41,960 nt of DNA from Actinomycetota bacterium (GTDB lineage Bacteria; Actinomycetota; Actinomycetes; Actinomycetales; Microbacteriaceae). The translations under genes and the position numbers were made by a program. Below the pieces are notes generated by a model, which made no database searches, had not been told where the DNA came from, and saw only the letters and a program-made list of their open reading frames with translations. This document shows, one piece after another, positions 17,260 through 26,525 of this stretch (the stretch's first letter is position 1; each line of letters starts with the position of its first letter). Where the stretch lies: the NCBI GenBank assembly GCA_009703455.1, contig WLGB01000008.1, positions 1 to 41,960 on the forward strand, written 5' to 3'.

Positions 17260-18099
17260 ATGCCGTTAGCCATCGTTACTGGAGCAAACACCGGTCTAGG
17301 GTTTGAAACGGCCCGAGGGCTACTATCTCAAGGCTTTGATGTGGTCATCACAAGCCGCGACCAAGCTAGAGGCCAACTAGCAGTTGAGCTACTAGCGCAA
17401 GAGTTTCCCTCCAGGTCGTTATCCACCCTGTCGCTTGACTTAGCGCAAATTTCCAGCGTTGACAATTTTGCCAAGACATTCTCCTCGCGTTTTGGAAATT
17501 GGGACGTGCTAGTAAACAATGCTGGTGCTAAGGTCCTTGCAAACTACTCAGAGACAGACTCGGGAGTTGAATACCACTTTGGCGCAAATGCCGTTGGTCA
17601 TTTTGCCATAACTGCCGATTTATTGCCTTTTAGAGCGGACACTGCTCGGGTTGTTTCGGTTGCCTCGATAGTCGCAAGGTTTGCTCCTTCTGAAATGGGG
17701 CCTTCAGGTTCGAGAGGCTCATATTCACCAGGAGCAAGCTATGCCGCAAGTAAACTTTCGAATTTGCTTTTCGCGTTAGAGCTTGAAAACCGTATGGGCT
17801 CAGATAGATTCAGTTCTCTTGCTGCCCACCCGGGTTTTGCAAGAGCGCAGCCCTACGGTCCTAAGAGTACGAAGTTTTTTGAATCGTTCCTGGCTCAATC
17901 AGCGGCTAGTGGTGCGTTACCAATTATTGCAGCGGCGGCTAACGCTGATCTTTCTGGGGGCTGCTACCTGGTTCCAAAGGTTCTAGAGCTTTGGGGAAAG
18001 CCAAAGGAAGCAAGGATCCCAGACGTCTGCACAGACAAAAACCTGCTCGAAAATTGGATTACTCTGGAAAAACTGTCTGGAAGAGATCTAACTGTCTGA
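17260..18099 (+). CDS. Short-chain dehydrogenase/reductase (SDR) family oxidoreductase
   Basis: A 279-aa NAD(P)-dependent oxidoreductase. Visible SDR features are the cofactor motif TGANTGLG (7-14), the basic residue pattern ITSRD after beta-2 that suggests NADP preference, DVLVNNAG, the catalytic Ser in VVSVAS and the Tyr-x3-Lys active site YAASK. The general sequence resembles the retinol dehydrogenase / protochlorophyllide-reductase-like branch often annotated only as SDR. No membrane segment. The substrate cannot be inferred; neighbours (sigA unit, PAC2) give no help. Its end overlaps the PAC2 gene by 12 bp, tail to tail. Confidence 0.9.
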   Translation: MPLAIVTGANTGLGFETARGLLSQGFDVVITSRDQARGQLAVELLAQEFPSRSLSTLSLDLAQISSVDNFAKTFSSRFGNWDVLVNNAGAKVLANYSETDSGVEYHFGANAVGHFAITADLLPFRADTARVVSVASIVARFAPSEMGPSGSRGSYSPGASYAASKLSNLLFALELENRMGSDRFSSLAAHPGFARAQPYGPKSTKFFESFLAQSAASGALPIIAAAANADLSGGCYLVPKVLELWGKPKEARIPDVCTDKNLLENWITLEKLSGRDLTV

Positions 18100-19008
18100 T
18101 TCTTCCGGATTGTTCCTTTGCCTTGATGCCAGATAGCTTTCTAACTCGGCCGCAATCTCTTCGGCATTTGGAAGCTTTACGACTGGTTTTCTAATTGGAG
18201 CGCGTGAGGGTCCAGTAACTTCGTTTTGGTACCCCTGCTCAAGAGTTGAAATCATCTTTTGGAGTTCAGTATTTTCATTGATCTGCTCTGAAAGCTTCGT
18301 GAGAAATTGAGATCCGTCATCTCGCAGGTCATCGGTTGGAAACACTAAACCGGTTGACGAGGAAACTAGCTCAAATGCGCTGACCGCCGCTTGTGGGAAG
18401 TCATTATCAGCTAGGTAGTGAGGGCAAAGAAGCACGTAGCCCACGATAGGTAAATCCGTTTGGGCAACTTTGTATTCAAGCAGGTGCAGCACGTTTCCTG
18501 GTACCTGGGTCTGGGGCTTCCATTCGGACAACTCGCTGACGATGTCCTTCCGATTCCCTGATACGGTGACACCAATTTCTCTGGTGTGAGGGATTGGAAA
18601 CGGAATTGCGTGAAGCCATGTCACATCTTTGACTGCCAGGCGTTTGATCAGTCGCAAAATTGCGTCGGTGAAAGCTTCCCACCGAAAATCAGGTTCGTAG
18701 CCGTGTAAAAACAAAAACGGCTGGTTGGCCTCGTCGTGGACCAAGTACAGACCTAGACTGGCCGGCTCGTAATCTTCGATGTGGTCCTTCTCGAAATACA
18801 TAACTGGTCTTCTGGACCTATAGTCCAGAAGCTCGTCGTTGTTGAAAGTCAAAACTGTTGAAGTAGATAGATTGGCAAAGATGTTCTCTGAGAACTGATT
18901 CAACACTCCTCCGGCATCTGTGAACCCGGTAAGTCCAGCAATCAGGTGAAGCCCAGCTGGTACTTCGACTTGGTCAATTTCAAACTCGTAGAGCGGCTCA
19001 TTCGACAT
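18088..19008 (-). CDS. PAC2 family (proteasome assembly chaperone-like) protein
   Basis: A 306-aa soluble protein of the PAC2 family, related by fold to eukaryotic proteasome assembly chaperone 2 and common in actinobacteria. Family features are the N-terminal LIAGLTGFTDAGGVLNQF, the domain with LFLHGYEPDFRWEAF, VTWLHAIPFPIPHTR, and the VGYVLLCPHYLADNDFPQAA stretch, followed by a charged helical C-terminus. Role in bacteria is not settled. Leaderless start is likely: TAGAAT (minus, 19020-19015) lies 6 nt before the ATG. Divergent from pepA across 39 bp; overlaps the SDR gene by 12 bp at the 3' end. Confidence 0.9.
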   Translation of the reverse strand: MSNEPLYEFEIDQVEVPAGLHLIAGLTGFTDAGGVLNQFSENIFANLSTSTVLTFNNDELLDYRSRRPVMYFEKDHIEDYEPASLGLYLVHDEANQPFLFLHGYEPDFRWEAFTDAILRLIKRLAVKDVTWLHAIPFPIPHTREIGVTVSGNRKDIVSELSEWKPQTQVPGNVLHLLEYKVAQTDLPIVGYVLLCPHYLADNDFPQAAVSAFELVSSSTGLVFPTDDLRDDGSQFLTKLSEQINENTELQKMISTLEQGYQNEVTGPSRAPIRKPVVKLPNAEEIAAELESYLASRQRNNPEESDS

Positions 19009-19047
19009 GATTCAATTCTAAGCACTAGCTGGAATAGCATGGTGGCT
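19009..19047. promoter_or_regulatory. Back-to-back leaderless promoters of PAC2 and pepA
   Basis: Minus strand: TAGAAT (19020-19015), a five-of-six match to TATAAT, then 6 nt to the PAC2 ATG. Plus strand: TAGCAT (19035-19040), then 7 nt to ATG 19048 of pepA. The whole divergent region is 39 bp, with each promoter's -35 region lying in or near the other promoter. Confidence 0.5.
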
Positions 19048-20514
19048 ATGACAAAGCTGAAGATATCTCTCACTCAAACAATTCCGGCCCATTCCCGCCT
19101 AAGCGCCACGGTTATTGGAGTTGAGGGCAAGGCAAAAAGTCTTAAGCTCTCGAAGAACAACGTCGATGAGAGGCTTCTGTCTTTGTTCAACCTGGACTCA
19201 CTAGGTGTGTCGGCAGAGGTGGGTGCAGTAAAAAAACTAGCAGGGCCAAGCTCGTCATTGATTACCCTCGTAGGTTTAGGTAAAGACACCGAGCTCGATT
19301 CAATTCGCCAAGCAATGGGCTCAGTAGCCAGGGAGCTTGGCAACGTTGAGCACGTGATCATCGACCTGCCTTTCAAATCGAAGCAAGAGCTGCTCGCGGC
19401 AATTGAGGGCTTTCATCTTGGCAACTACGACTACCTGGCCTATAAGCCCAAAGCCGACAAGAGAAAACTCTCGAAGCTGACCGTGATTACCGAGCTTAAA
19501 ACGACCGCTTTAGAGCTAACAGAACTTGAGATATTGACTTCAGCGGTGCATCGCACGCGAGACCTTGTGAATGCGCCGGCAAACGATCTCTATCCAGAGG
19601 TTATGGTGCTTGCGGCAAAAAAACTTGCCAAGACTCTGCCGATCAAGATAAAGGTGTGGGAAGAAAAGGAGCTAATTTCAGAAGGGCTCGGCGGAATCCA
19701 CGCCGTTGGTAAAGGTTCTAACCGTCCACCGCGCCTGGTCAAAATGGAATACAAGCCCACAGGAGCCAAGCGATCCATTGCTCTGGTAGGAAAAGGTATA
19801 ACCTTCGACACCGGTGGTCTTTCAATCAAGCCTGCCGAGTCAATGGTGGGTATGAAATACGACATGACTGGAGCAGCTTCATGTCTACAGGCAGTTATTG
19901 CCATCGCCGAGCTGAAGCTACCCATAAAGGTAACTGCCTGGTTATGCTTGGCCGAAAACATGCCCTCTGGCACTGCCACTCGACCAAACGACGTAATCAA
20001 GATTCGAAATGGCAAAACAGTTGAGGTCCTAAACACCGACGCCGAAGGTCGCCTGGTACTAGCCGACGGGTTGTCCATGGCTTCAGAGGAGAATCCTGAT
20101 TATTTGGTAGATGTTGCAACTTTGACGGGAGCCGCAACTATTGCACTAGGTAATAGGTATGCCGGACTAATGGGTGATGACTTGGCTATAACGAAGGTGC
20201 AGGAAGCCGCCAAAACTACCGGTGAATTAGTTTGGCACATGCCGCTACCGGAAGAGCTTCGACCCCTCCTAAACTCTGACATTGCTGACATAGCGAACGT
20301 CAAAATTGGCAACCGTGCCGGCGGCATGCTTATTGGCGGATTGTTTTTGAGAGAGTTTGTCGGCATCGAAGGTCGCACCAAGCCCGCCTGGGCCCATCTC
20401 GACATTGCGGGGCCTGCCAATAACGACTCCTCGGCCTACGGACACACCCCCAAGGGCGCTACCGGGGCCACGGTTCGCACTTTGGTGCAGCTCGCCCGCG
20501 ACCTTTCCAGCTAA
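19048..20514 (+). CDS. pepA: Leucyl aminopeptidase (M17 family)
   Basis: Cytosolic dizinc or dimanganese exopeptidase that removes N-terminal amino acids and helps peptide turnover. The 488-aa product has the two-domain M17 layout: a variable N-terminal macro-like domain and a C-terminal catalytic domain with GKGITFDTGGLSIKP, the metal/lysine site MKYDMTGA and the signature NTDAEGRL (329-336). The frame is open back to 18946, inside the PAC2 gene, but ATG 19048 lies 7 nt after TAGCAT, as expected for a leaderless transcript, and gives the family's usual length; ATG 19039 is an alternative. lpdA follows after 53 bp. Confidence 0.95.
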   Translation: MTKLKISLTQTIPAHSRLSATVIGVEGKAKSLKLSKNNVDERLLSLFNLDSLGVSAEVGAVKKLAGPSSSLITLVGLGKDTELDSIRQAMGSVARELGNVEHVIIDLPFKSKQELLAAIEGFHLGNYDYLAYKPKADKRKLSKLTVITELKTTALELTELEILTSAVHRTRDLVNAPANDLYPEVMVLAAKKLAKTLPIKIKVWEEKELISEGLGGIHAVGKGSNRPPRLVKMEYKPTGAKRSIALVGKGITFDTGGLSIKPAESMVGMKYDMTGAASCLQAVIAIAELKLPIKVTAWLCLAENMPSGTATRPNDVIKIRNGKTVEVLNTDAEGRLVLADGLSMASEENPDYLVDVATLTGAATIALGNRYAGLMGDDLAITKVQEAAKTTGELVWHMPLPEELRPLLNSDIADIANVKIGNRAGGMLIGGLFLREFVGIEGRTKPAWAHLDIAGPANNDSSAYGHTPKGATGATVRTLVQLARDLSS

Positions 20515-20567
20515 CGGTAGTAAACTCTTGAGCGTCCTTTAAAACCCCGCTCTAAGGAGAAAAATTC

Positions 20568-21944
20568 GTGGCTGATCACTCATTTGACGTTGTAATTCTC
20601 GGCGGCGGAAGTGGTGGTTACGCAGCTGCCCTTCGTTCAGCGCAGCTTGGAAAAACCGTTGCACTGGTCGAAAAGGACAAGCTAGGCGGGACTTGCCTGC
20701 ACCGTGGCTGCATCCCAACTAAGGCTCTTTTACATTCTGCAGAAATTGCCGACAACACCCGCGAGGCGGAAAACTTTGGAATAAACGCAAGCTTCCATTC
20801 CGTCGATATGCCAAAGGTCAACACTTACCGAGACGGTATCGTGGACAAACTATTCAAAGGTCTTACTGGCTTAGTCAACTCGAAGGACATAACTGTTGTT
20901 CCGGGTGAAGGGCGCCTAACTGGCCCAAAAACCATCACCGTCAACGGTGATAACTACACCGGAACCAACTTGGTTCTTGCAACCGGCTCCTACTCCAAGT
21001 CACTTCCTGGACTAGAAATTAGCGGCAGAGTAATAACTTCGGACCACGCCCTGAAACTTGAATTCGTGCCAAAGAGCGTCATCGTTTTGGGTGGCGGAGT
21101 AATCGGAGTTGAGTTCGCATCTATTTGGCGCTCATTCGGTGCCGAGGTGACAATCATTGAGGGACTTCCTCACTTGGTTCCAAACGAGGAAGAAGTTATC
21201 TCCAAGGCACTTGAACGTGCTTACCGCAAGCGCGGAATCGACTTCAAACTAGGAGTTCGATTCAGCTCAGTAGAGCAGACCGAATCCTCTGTGACTGCAG
21301 TTCTTGAAGATGGAACTCGCGTTGAAGCTGAGCTGATGCTCGTTGCAGTTGGCCGCGGACCAAACACCGTAGGCTTTGGCTATGAAGAGCAGGGACTTCA
21401 GATGGATCGTGGTTGGGTTCTAACCAACGATCGCCTGGAAACTAATTTGCCTGGAGTTTACGCAGCTGGTGACATAGTTCCTGGAGTCCAGCTTGCTCAC
21501 CGAGGTTTCCAGCAAGGAATTTTTATTGCTGAAGACATCGCAGGTTTGAAGCCAGCCGTAATTGATGAGGATGGAATTCCAAAGGTCACCTACTGTGAAC
21601 CTGAGATTGCCTCCGTTGGATTATCTGAAGCAAAAGCCAAAGAGAAGTATGGAGCTGAAAATGTTTCGAGCTACGAATACAACCTTGCTGGTAATGGAAA
21701 ATCTCAGATTTTAGGAACTGCCGGCTTTATTAAGCTAGTTCGCAAAGTGGACGGCCCTGTAGTTGGAGTTCACATGATTGGATCACGCGTCGGCGAACAA
21801 ATAGGTGAAGCTCAGCTAATTGTGAATTGGGAAGCCTACCCAGAAGATGTCGCCGCCCTGGTTCACGCTCACCCAACCATGAACGAAGCTATCGGCGAAG
21901 CACACCTTGCTCTGGCCGGTAAGCCTCTTCACGCCCACGCCTAG
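20568..21944 (+). CDS. lpdA: Dihydrolipoyl dehydrogenase (E3)
   Basis: Flavoprotein E3 that reoxidises dihydrolipoyl groups of the 2-oxoacid dehydrogenase complexes with NAD+. The 458-aa protein has FAD-binding GGGSGG (12-17), the redox disulfide Cys43/Cys48 in GGTCLHRGCIPTK, the NAD-binding VLGGGVIGVEFAS, GVYAAGDI, and the C-terminal HAHPTMNEAIGEAH with the catalytic His-Glu. Start: GTG at 20568 with AAGGAGA (20554-20560) 7 nt upstream. Next gene, 31 bp on, is the E2 acyltransferase, so E3 and E2 are made together, close to lipB and lipA that supply lipoate. Confidence 0.97.
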   Translation: MADHSFDVVILGGGSGGYAAALRSAQLGKTVALVEKDKLGGTCLHRGCIPTKALLHSAEIADNTREAENFGINASFHSVDMPKVNTYRDGIVDKLFKGLTGLVNSKDITVVPGEGRLTGPKTITVNGDNYTGTNLVLATGSYSKSLPGLEISGRVITSDHALKLEFVPKSVIVLGGGVIGVEFASIWRSFGAEVTIIEGLPHLVPNEEEVISKALERAYRKRGIDFKLGVRFSSVEQTESSVTAVLEDGTRVEAELMLVAVGRGPNTVGFGYEEQGLQMDRGWVLTNDRLETNLPGVYAAGDIVPGVQLAHRGFQQGIFIAEDIAGLKPAVIDEDGIPKVTYCEPEIASVGLSEAKAKEKYGAENVSSYEYNLAGNGKSQILGTAGFIKLVRKVDGPVVGVHMIGSRVGEQIGEAQLIVNWEAYPEDVAALVHAHPTMNEAIGEAHLALAGKPLHAHA

Positions 21945-21975
21945 ACTTTAGACTTAACAACAAGGAGTTCACAAA

Positions 21976-23367
21976 ATGAGCGAATCAGTAGTCCTTCCAG
22001 CCCTAGGCGAATCGGTAACCGAAGGCACGGTAACCCGTTGGCTCAAAAAGGTAGGCGACTCTGTAAACGTCGATGAGCCACTAGTAGAAGTTTCAACCGA
22101 CAAAGTCGACACTGAGATTCCCTCTCCAGTTGCTGGAGTAATCGAACAAATCTTGGTTCAAGAAGACGAGACGGTTCAAGTGGGAGCTGTACTGGTAATT
22201 ATCGGTTCCGGATCGGAATCAGCAGCCGAGGCTGCAGCCCCGGTGGAAGCTGCTTCAGTTGTGGCTCCGCCTGCTCCAGCCCCACCAGTTGTGGCTCCCG
22301 TTGCAGCACCAGTAGCTGCTCCAGTAGCACCAGTAGCTGCTCCTGTAGCGCCAGTTGCGCCTCCGATGGCCGCACCAGCAGTCCCGATTGCTCAAGCTTC
22401 ACCAGTTACACCTCCGGTGGCCGCACCAGTAGCAGCACCAGCTGTCCCAGCGTCTTCATCAACTGATGCAGGCTATGTGACTCCGCTGGTTAGAAAATTT
22501 GCTCAGGACTCGGGTATCGACCTATCACGCGTTGTAGGAACAGGCGTTGGCGGGAGAATCCGCAAGGAAGATGTCTTGGCGGCTAACTCCGGTGTTAGCT
22601 CATCAGGTTCAACGCCTTCAGCAGCTCATGTTCCATTTCCAGTGAGCGCGCAACGTGGCACCAGCGAACCAATGTCTAGACTCCGTAAAGTGCTAGCCGA
22701 GCGAGCGGTTGCATCCATGGTGTCATCCGCTCAACTAACTACCGTTGTTGAAGTTGACGTGACTCGAATTGCAGAAATGCGCAAGAGTGTTCAGGCTCGC
22801 TTCACCGCTGCCAACGGGACCAAGTTGAACTTCATGCCGTTTTTCTTCTTAGCTAGCGCCGAAGCGCTGCGCTCACACCCCAAGCTAAACGCGTCCATCG
22901 AGGGCGACACGATTAATTTTCACCCGAGTGAAAACATCAGCTTTGCGGTGGATACCGACCGAGGTCTATTGACTCCAGTAATACGAGACGCAGCGAGCCT
23001 TAACCTTTCGCAAATAGCTGTCCAGATCGCCGACCTTGCAGCCCGCACCAGAGAGAACAAATTAAAACCCGACGAAATGATGGGTGGGACTTTTACCCTC
23101 ACCAACACCGGAAGTCGAGGGGCTTTATTCGATACTCCAGTGGTTTTCTTGCCGCAGGTTGCAATTCTCGGCACCGGGGTTGTTCAAAAGCGGCCTGTCG
23201 TAATTACGGGCAACGACGGTCAGGAATCAATTGCAATTCGCTCGATGGTTTATTTAGCCCTTAGCTATGATCACCGGCTCATCGATGGCGCCGATGCCTC
23301 TAGGTACCTAGTAGACGTAAAAGCTCGCCTCGAGGAAGCAAACTTCCAGGCCAATCTAGGGATTTAA
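21976..23367 (+). CDS. sucB: Dihydrolipoyl acyltransferase E2 (2-oxoglutarate/pyruvate dehydrogenase)
   Basis: E2 core of a 2-oxoacid dehydrogenase; in actinobacteria the E2 beside lpdA and lipB often serves pyruvate and possibly 2-oxoglutarate oxidation, so sucB is a conventional name. The 463-aa protein has one lipoyl domain (1-78) with Lys43 in STDKVDTE, a long Ala/Pro/Val linker (about 80-165) made of repeats of the type VAAP, a peripheral subunit-binding domain (YVTPLVRKFAQDSGIDLSRV to about 200), and a catalytic domain ending in YDHRLIDGADASRYL with the active-site His. A single lipoyl domain is at the short end for actinobacterial E2. AAGGAG precedes the ATG. It overlaps the next, convergent gene by 12 bp. 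Confidence 0.93.
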   Translation: MSESVVLPALGESVTEGTVTRWLKKVGDSVNVDEPLVEVSTDKVDTEIPSPVAGVIEQILVQEDETVQVGAVLVIIGSGSESAAEAAAPVEAASVVAPPAPAPPVVAPVAAPVAAPVAPVAAPVAPVAPPMAAPAVPIAQASPVTPPVAAPVAAPAVPASSSTDAGYVTPLVRKFAQDSGIDLSRVVGTGVGGRIRKEDVLAANSGVSSSGSTPSAAHVPFPVSAQRGTSEPMSRLRKVLAERAVASMVSSAQLTTVVEVDVTRIAEMRKSVQARFTAANGTKLNFMPFFFLASAEALRSHPKLNASIEGDTINFHPSENISFAVDTDRGLLTPVIRDAASLNLSQIAVQIADLAARTRENKLKPDEMMGGTFTLTNTGSRGALFDTPVVFLPQVAILGTGVVQKRPVVITGNDGQESIAIRSMVYLALSYDHRLIDGADASRYLVDVKARLEEANFQANLGI

Positions 23368-24090
23368 TTTAGTTCCTAGTTCAACCAGAGTTCCATCTGC
23401 CGAATCGTCTGCTCTAAATTGAAGTCCCTTTGATCTGCCGTCACTGCACTCAAGAGAGCCCGAGACTAGAATCGTCGAACCCAGGGCTTGATCAACTTTT
23501 AGATTCAAAGAGCCAAGCTCGGTCTGGACGACAATCACATCCAAGTCTTTTCCCTTCGAGCCCGAAACAGTTGCTCGGAACCACTCCTGGAATTCAGGCT
23601 CTGGAAGATCTAGAGCGCAAGTAAGACTTGCAGTTGGTTCAACCTTCTGGACTGGCGCATCGGGTCTAATTGACAGAGCCCCGGCGACTGTAAGAGTCAG
23701 ACCAAGAATGACAACGGGCATAACTAGCAATCTGAAATCGAATTTTCTTGGCATTCCGCTGGAGACAAAACCTACATCCGGTATTAGTACATCGTCGCGA
23801 AAGCATTGTCTTGAATTTGATTGCGCCTCATCAAGCACCCGATGCACTAGCTCGTCATCATTGCAAAGTAGCCAAGCGGCTCCTGCATGGACGGTTGTGC
23901 AATCTATTTCGAATAGGTCTAATAGGTGCTTGAGGCTCGGCCAGGTCGGACCGAGTAAATTCCCTCTGAAAAGAAGCTGGGCTGTTCCTTGCTGATTTAT
24001 CGCCTCGTAAAGCCTTAGTCCAACTTTTTTCAGAGGACTTCCTACCGTTAGTCCAAGGGCCGTGAGTTTTCGAAGGTGATGTTGCCTCAT
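23356..24090 (-). CDS. Hypothetical single-pass membrane protein
   Basis: A 244-aa protein I do not recognise. Visible organisation: a basic, apparently folded cytoplasmic N-terminal part of about 115 residues, one strongly hydrophobic helix (about 119-141), and an extracytoplasmic C-terminal domain of about 100 residues with two cysteines (158 and 215) that could form a disulfide. Basic residues before the helix (RKFDFR) predict N-in/C-out. TATTTT (minus, 24103-24098) lies 7 nt before the ATG, fitting a leaderless start. It is divergent from lipB and overlaps sucB by 12 bp at its end. Codon use and composition look like those of its neighbours, so it is probably a real lineage gene. Confidence 0.65.
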   Translation of the reverse strand: MRQHHLRKLTALGLTVGSPLKKVGLRLYEAINQQGTAQLLFRGNLLGPTWPSLKHLLDLFEIDCTTVHAGAAWLLCNDDELVHRVLDEAQSNSRQCFRDDVLIPDVGFVSSGMPRKFDFRLLVMPVVILGLTLTVAGALSIRPDAPVQKVEPTASLTCALDLPEPEFQEWFRATVSGSKGKDLDVIVVQTELGSLNLKVDQALGSTILVSGSLECSDGRSKGLQFRADDSADGTLVELGTKLNP

Positions 24091-24097
24091 GGGTTTG

Positions 24098-24160
24098 AAA
24101 ATACCTAGAACCCGCAGCTATAAGGGTTGGAAGAATCATTCTCTGGATAACTCTTAGACT
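24098..24160. promoter_or_regulatory. Divergent leaderless promoters of the hypothetical gene and lipB
   Basis: Minus strand TATTTT (24103-24098) is 7 nt before the ATG at 24090. Plus strand TAGACT (24155-24160) is 7 nt before the GTG at 24168. Neither gene has a Shine-Dalgarno at a useful distance. The remaining bases of the 77-bp gap show no further element I can support. Confidence 0.45.
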
Positions 24161-24167
24161 TGGAAAT

Positions 24168-24803
24168 GTGCCAGAATTCCTTACTGCCGGACTAGATCCC
24201 GAGTTTGTGCCATACCTTGAAGGGCTAGCTCTCCAAAGGCAAATACATAAAGAGGTAGTTTCCGGGTCAAAACCAGACACGGTCATACTGCTGGAGCATG
24301 AGAGCACCTACACCGCCGGCAAAAGAACTGAAGATTCCGAGCGACCGACAGACGGAACTGCCGTCATTGACGTCGATCGAGGCGGCAAGTTAACTTGGCA
24401 CGGACCTGGACAACTAGTTGGCTACCCAATCATGAGACTTCCTGATCCGATCGACGTAGTTGGCTACGTTCGGTATCTCGAGCAAGTCCTAATTGATGTC
24501 TGTAGCGATTTTGGCCTAGCTACCGAGCGAGTAGCTGGCCGCTCTGGTGTTTGGGCCCCCCTTGCAGACACCCACGTCAAAGTAGCAGCGATAGGAATTC
24601 GGGTAGCCGAACACACCACAATGCATGGCTTTGCCCTAAATTGCTCTAACTCTCTGACTCCTTACGAAACTATCGTCGCCTGTGGGATTGCCGACGCCGG
24701 AACCAGCACAATCTCAGCCCTCACCGGTCAATTGGTAACCCCAGCGATGGCAGCTGAGCGGGTCAAACTTCGCCTTCGAGACATTGGTAAAGTTGAGGCA
24801 TGA
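24168..24803 (+). CDS. lipB: Octanoyltransferase LipB
   Basis: Transfers octanoate from acyl carrier protein to the lipoyl lysine of E2 and related proteins, the first step of de novo lipoylation. The 211-aa product has the family motifs [12 protein letters not shown], the [17 protein letters not shown] block (72-88), and the acyltransferase dyad Lys138 ([11 protein letters not shown]) and Cys172 (IVACGI; the usual Pro before Cys is Ala). GTG start at 24168, 7 nt after TAGACT, suggests a leaderless mRNA. lipA begins within its stop codon (ATGA overlap), so the two enzymes are translationally coupled. Confidence 0.96.
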   Translation: MPEFLTAGLDPEFVPYLEGLALQRQIHKEVVSGSKPDTVILLEHESTYTAGKRTEDSERPTDGTAVIDVDRGGKLTWHGPGQLVGYPIMRLPDPIDVVGYVRYLEQVLIDVCSDFGLATERVAGRSGVWAPLADTHVKVAAIGIRVAEHTTMHGFALNCSNSLTPYETIVACGIADAGTSTISALTGQLVTPAMAAERVKLRLRDIGKVEA

Positions 24804-25807
24804 CCCAGACAGATCCTGGAACCAAACCCGCCAAGAAGATGCTTCGCATTGAGGCTCGAAACTCTGCGGTTCCAATAGAGCGAAAGCCCGAATGGATCAG
24901 AACCGTTGCAAAGATGGGCCCGGAATACCAGGCCATGCAAAAACTCGTTAAGTCTGAAAACCTTCACACCGTCTGCCAGGAGGCAGGATGCCCCAACATT
25001 TATGAGTGCTGGGAAGACCGAGAGGCGACCTTCCTGATTGGTGGATCTCAGTGCACCCGAAGATGCGATTTCTGCCAAATCGATACCGGAAAGCCAGTTG
25101 CCTTTGATCCCGATGAGCCAAGGCGCGTTGCCGTTTCTGTTCGACAGATGGAGCTGCGCTACGCAACTGTCACTGGTGTTGCCAGAGATGATCTTCCTGA
25201 CGAAGGTGCCTGGCTGTATGCCGAGACCATCAAGCAAATCCACAAAAAATCCCCTGGAACTGGAGTGGAAATTCTCGTTCCTGACTTTTCCGGTAAACCA
25301 GAACTTCTGAAGAAAGTATTTGATGCAAGGCCTGAAGTATTTGCCCACAACGTAGAAACAGTCCCTAGAATCTTCAAAGAAATTCGCCCGGCTTTTAGCT
25401 ACGACCGCTCTCTTGACGTGATCACTCAGGCCCGTGACTACGGACTAGTCACTAAGTCAAACTTAATTCTTGGAATGGGTGAAACCCGAGAAGAGATTTC
25501 GCAGGCAATGGTTGATCTGTTTGAGGCAGGCACAGATATTTTGACGATTACTCAGTATCTTCGCCCCACTCCTAAGCATCACCCGGTAAACCGCTGGGTA
25601 AAGCCGCAGGAATTTGTTGAGCTAAGTCAAGAGGCAGAATCTCTCGGCTACCTCGGTGTTCTAAGTGGTCCACTAGTTAGATCTTCGTATCGAGCAGGAA
25701 GACTCTGGGCACAGTCCATGAACAAGAAGGGCCTGCCGGTCCCCCCAAACCTCCAGCACCTAGCCGATGCCGCGGCAAAAGATGGCTTCGCTCAGGCCGT
25801 TGCATAA
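24800..25807 (+). CDS. lipA: Lipoyl synthase LipA
   Basis: Radical-SAM enzyme that inserts two sulfurs into the octanoyl group attached by LipB. The 335-aa protein has both iron-sulfur motifs: auxiliary cluster Cys59-x4-Cys64-x5-Cys70 ([15 protein letters not shown]) and the radical-SAM cluster Cys85-x3-Cys89-x2-Cys92 (CTRRCDFC). The C-terminal RSSYRAG serine motif that coordinates the auxiliary cluster is present. The ATG overlaps the lipB stop by 4 bp. The DUF4191 gene follows 14 bp later with a GAAGGAA ribosome site. Confidence 0.97.
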   Translation: MTQTDPGTKPAKKMLRIEARNSAVPIERKPEWIRTVAKMGPEYQAMQKLVKSENLHTVCQEAGCPNIYECWEDREATFLIGGSQCTRRCDFCQIDTGKPVAFDPDEPRRVAVSVRQMELRYATVTGVARDDLPDEGAWLYAETIKQIHKKSPGTGVEILVPDFSGKPELLKKVFDARPEVFAHNVETVPRIFKEIRPAFSYDRSLDVITQARDYGLVTKSNLILGMGETREEISQAMVDLFEAGTDILTITQYLRPTPKHHPVNRWVKPQEFVELSQEAESLGYLGVLSGPLVRSSYRAGRLWAQSMNKKGLPVPPNLQHLADAAAKDGFAQAVA

Positions 25808-25821
25808 ACCAGAAGGAAATC

Positions 25822-26523
25822 ATGGCAGAGAAAAAAACCAAGGTTGAAAAAGAACCAGGAAGAATCAAGCAGCTGTGGCAGGTCTACAAACTAACTGCTA
25901 AATCCGACAAGAACTTCGTTCTTTCTGGTGTGTTGGCCTTTGTTGGCCCTCTGGCCGTTGGTGTTCTGGCAATTGTGTTGTTCTTTAGAGACTCTCCACT
26001 AACTATTTTTCTGTGGTCAATCACAACACTTCTTTTCTCACTATTGAGCGCCTTAGCAATACTGTCCCGCCGAGCCGAAAGGGCAGCCTTTATGCGTATC
26101 TCGGGCCAACCCGGAGCTGTGGCTGCAGTCATGAGTTCAACCCTCAAGCGTGGATACTCAACGAGCGATATGCCGGTGGCGGTAGATCCAAAGTCTCGAG
26201 ACGCGGTTTACCGGGCGGTAGGTAAGGCAGGGGTTGTGCTAGTTGCCGAGGGAAGCTCCGCCCGAGTCAAACAGCTAATTGAGGATGAGAAAAGAAAAGT
26301 CTCAAGAGCTATCCCTGGAGTGACGATTCCAGTGGTTTGGGTAAACTCTGACCCAGCCTCGACTCAGCTGCACGCCCTCACTAAAACCATCTACAAGCTC
26401 AAAAGAACCCTAAATAGAGCCGAGATATCAGTTGTGAATAAGCGCCTTGGGGGGCTTGGCCTGAATATTCCAATCCCTAAGGGAATCGACCCAAACCGGA
26501 TGCGCCCCGGCCGCCGGATGTAA
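25822..26523 (+). CDS. DUF4191 family membrane protein
   Basis: A 233-aa protein of the actinobacterial DUF4191 family, typically found directly after lipA. It has a basic N-terminus (RIKQLWQVYKLT), two adjacent transmembrane helices (about 33-55 and 60-82), then a cytoplasmic domain with ISGQPGAVAAVM and the conserved VAVDPKSRDAVYRAVGKAGVVLVAEG block and a basic C-terminus. Function unknown. It ends 107 bp before glnA1 and is probably the last gene of the lipB-lipA unit. No terminator hairpin is visible after it. Confidence 0.9.
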   Translation: MAEKKTKVEKEPGRIKQLWQVYKLTAKSDKNFVLSGVLAFVGPLAVGVLAIVLFFRDSPLTIFLWSITTLLFSLLSALAILSRRAERAAFMRISGQPGAVAAVMSSTLKRGYSTSDMPVAVDPKSRDAVYRAVGKAGVVLVAEGSSARVKQLIEDEKRKVSRAIPGVTIPVVWVNSDPASTQLHALTKTIYKLKRTLNRAEISVVNKRLGGLGLNIPIPKGIDPNRMRPGRRM

Positions 26524-26525
26524 GT

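Noticed and set aside
19590-20078. 162-aa minus-strand frame opposite pepA
   Set aside because: Antisense shadow of the conserved aminopeptidase catalytic domain.
22250-22450. Repetitive Ala/Pro/Val-coding stretch in the E2 gene, possible tandem repeat or mobile element
   Set aside because: It is the normal flexible linker between the lipoyl and subunit-binding domains of E2 proteins.
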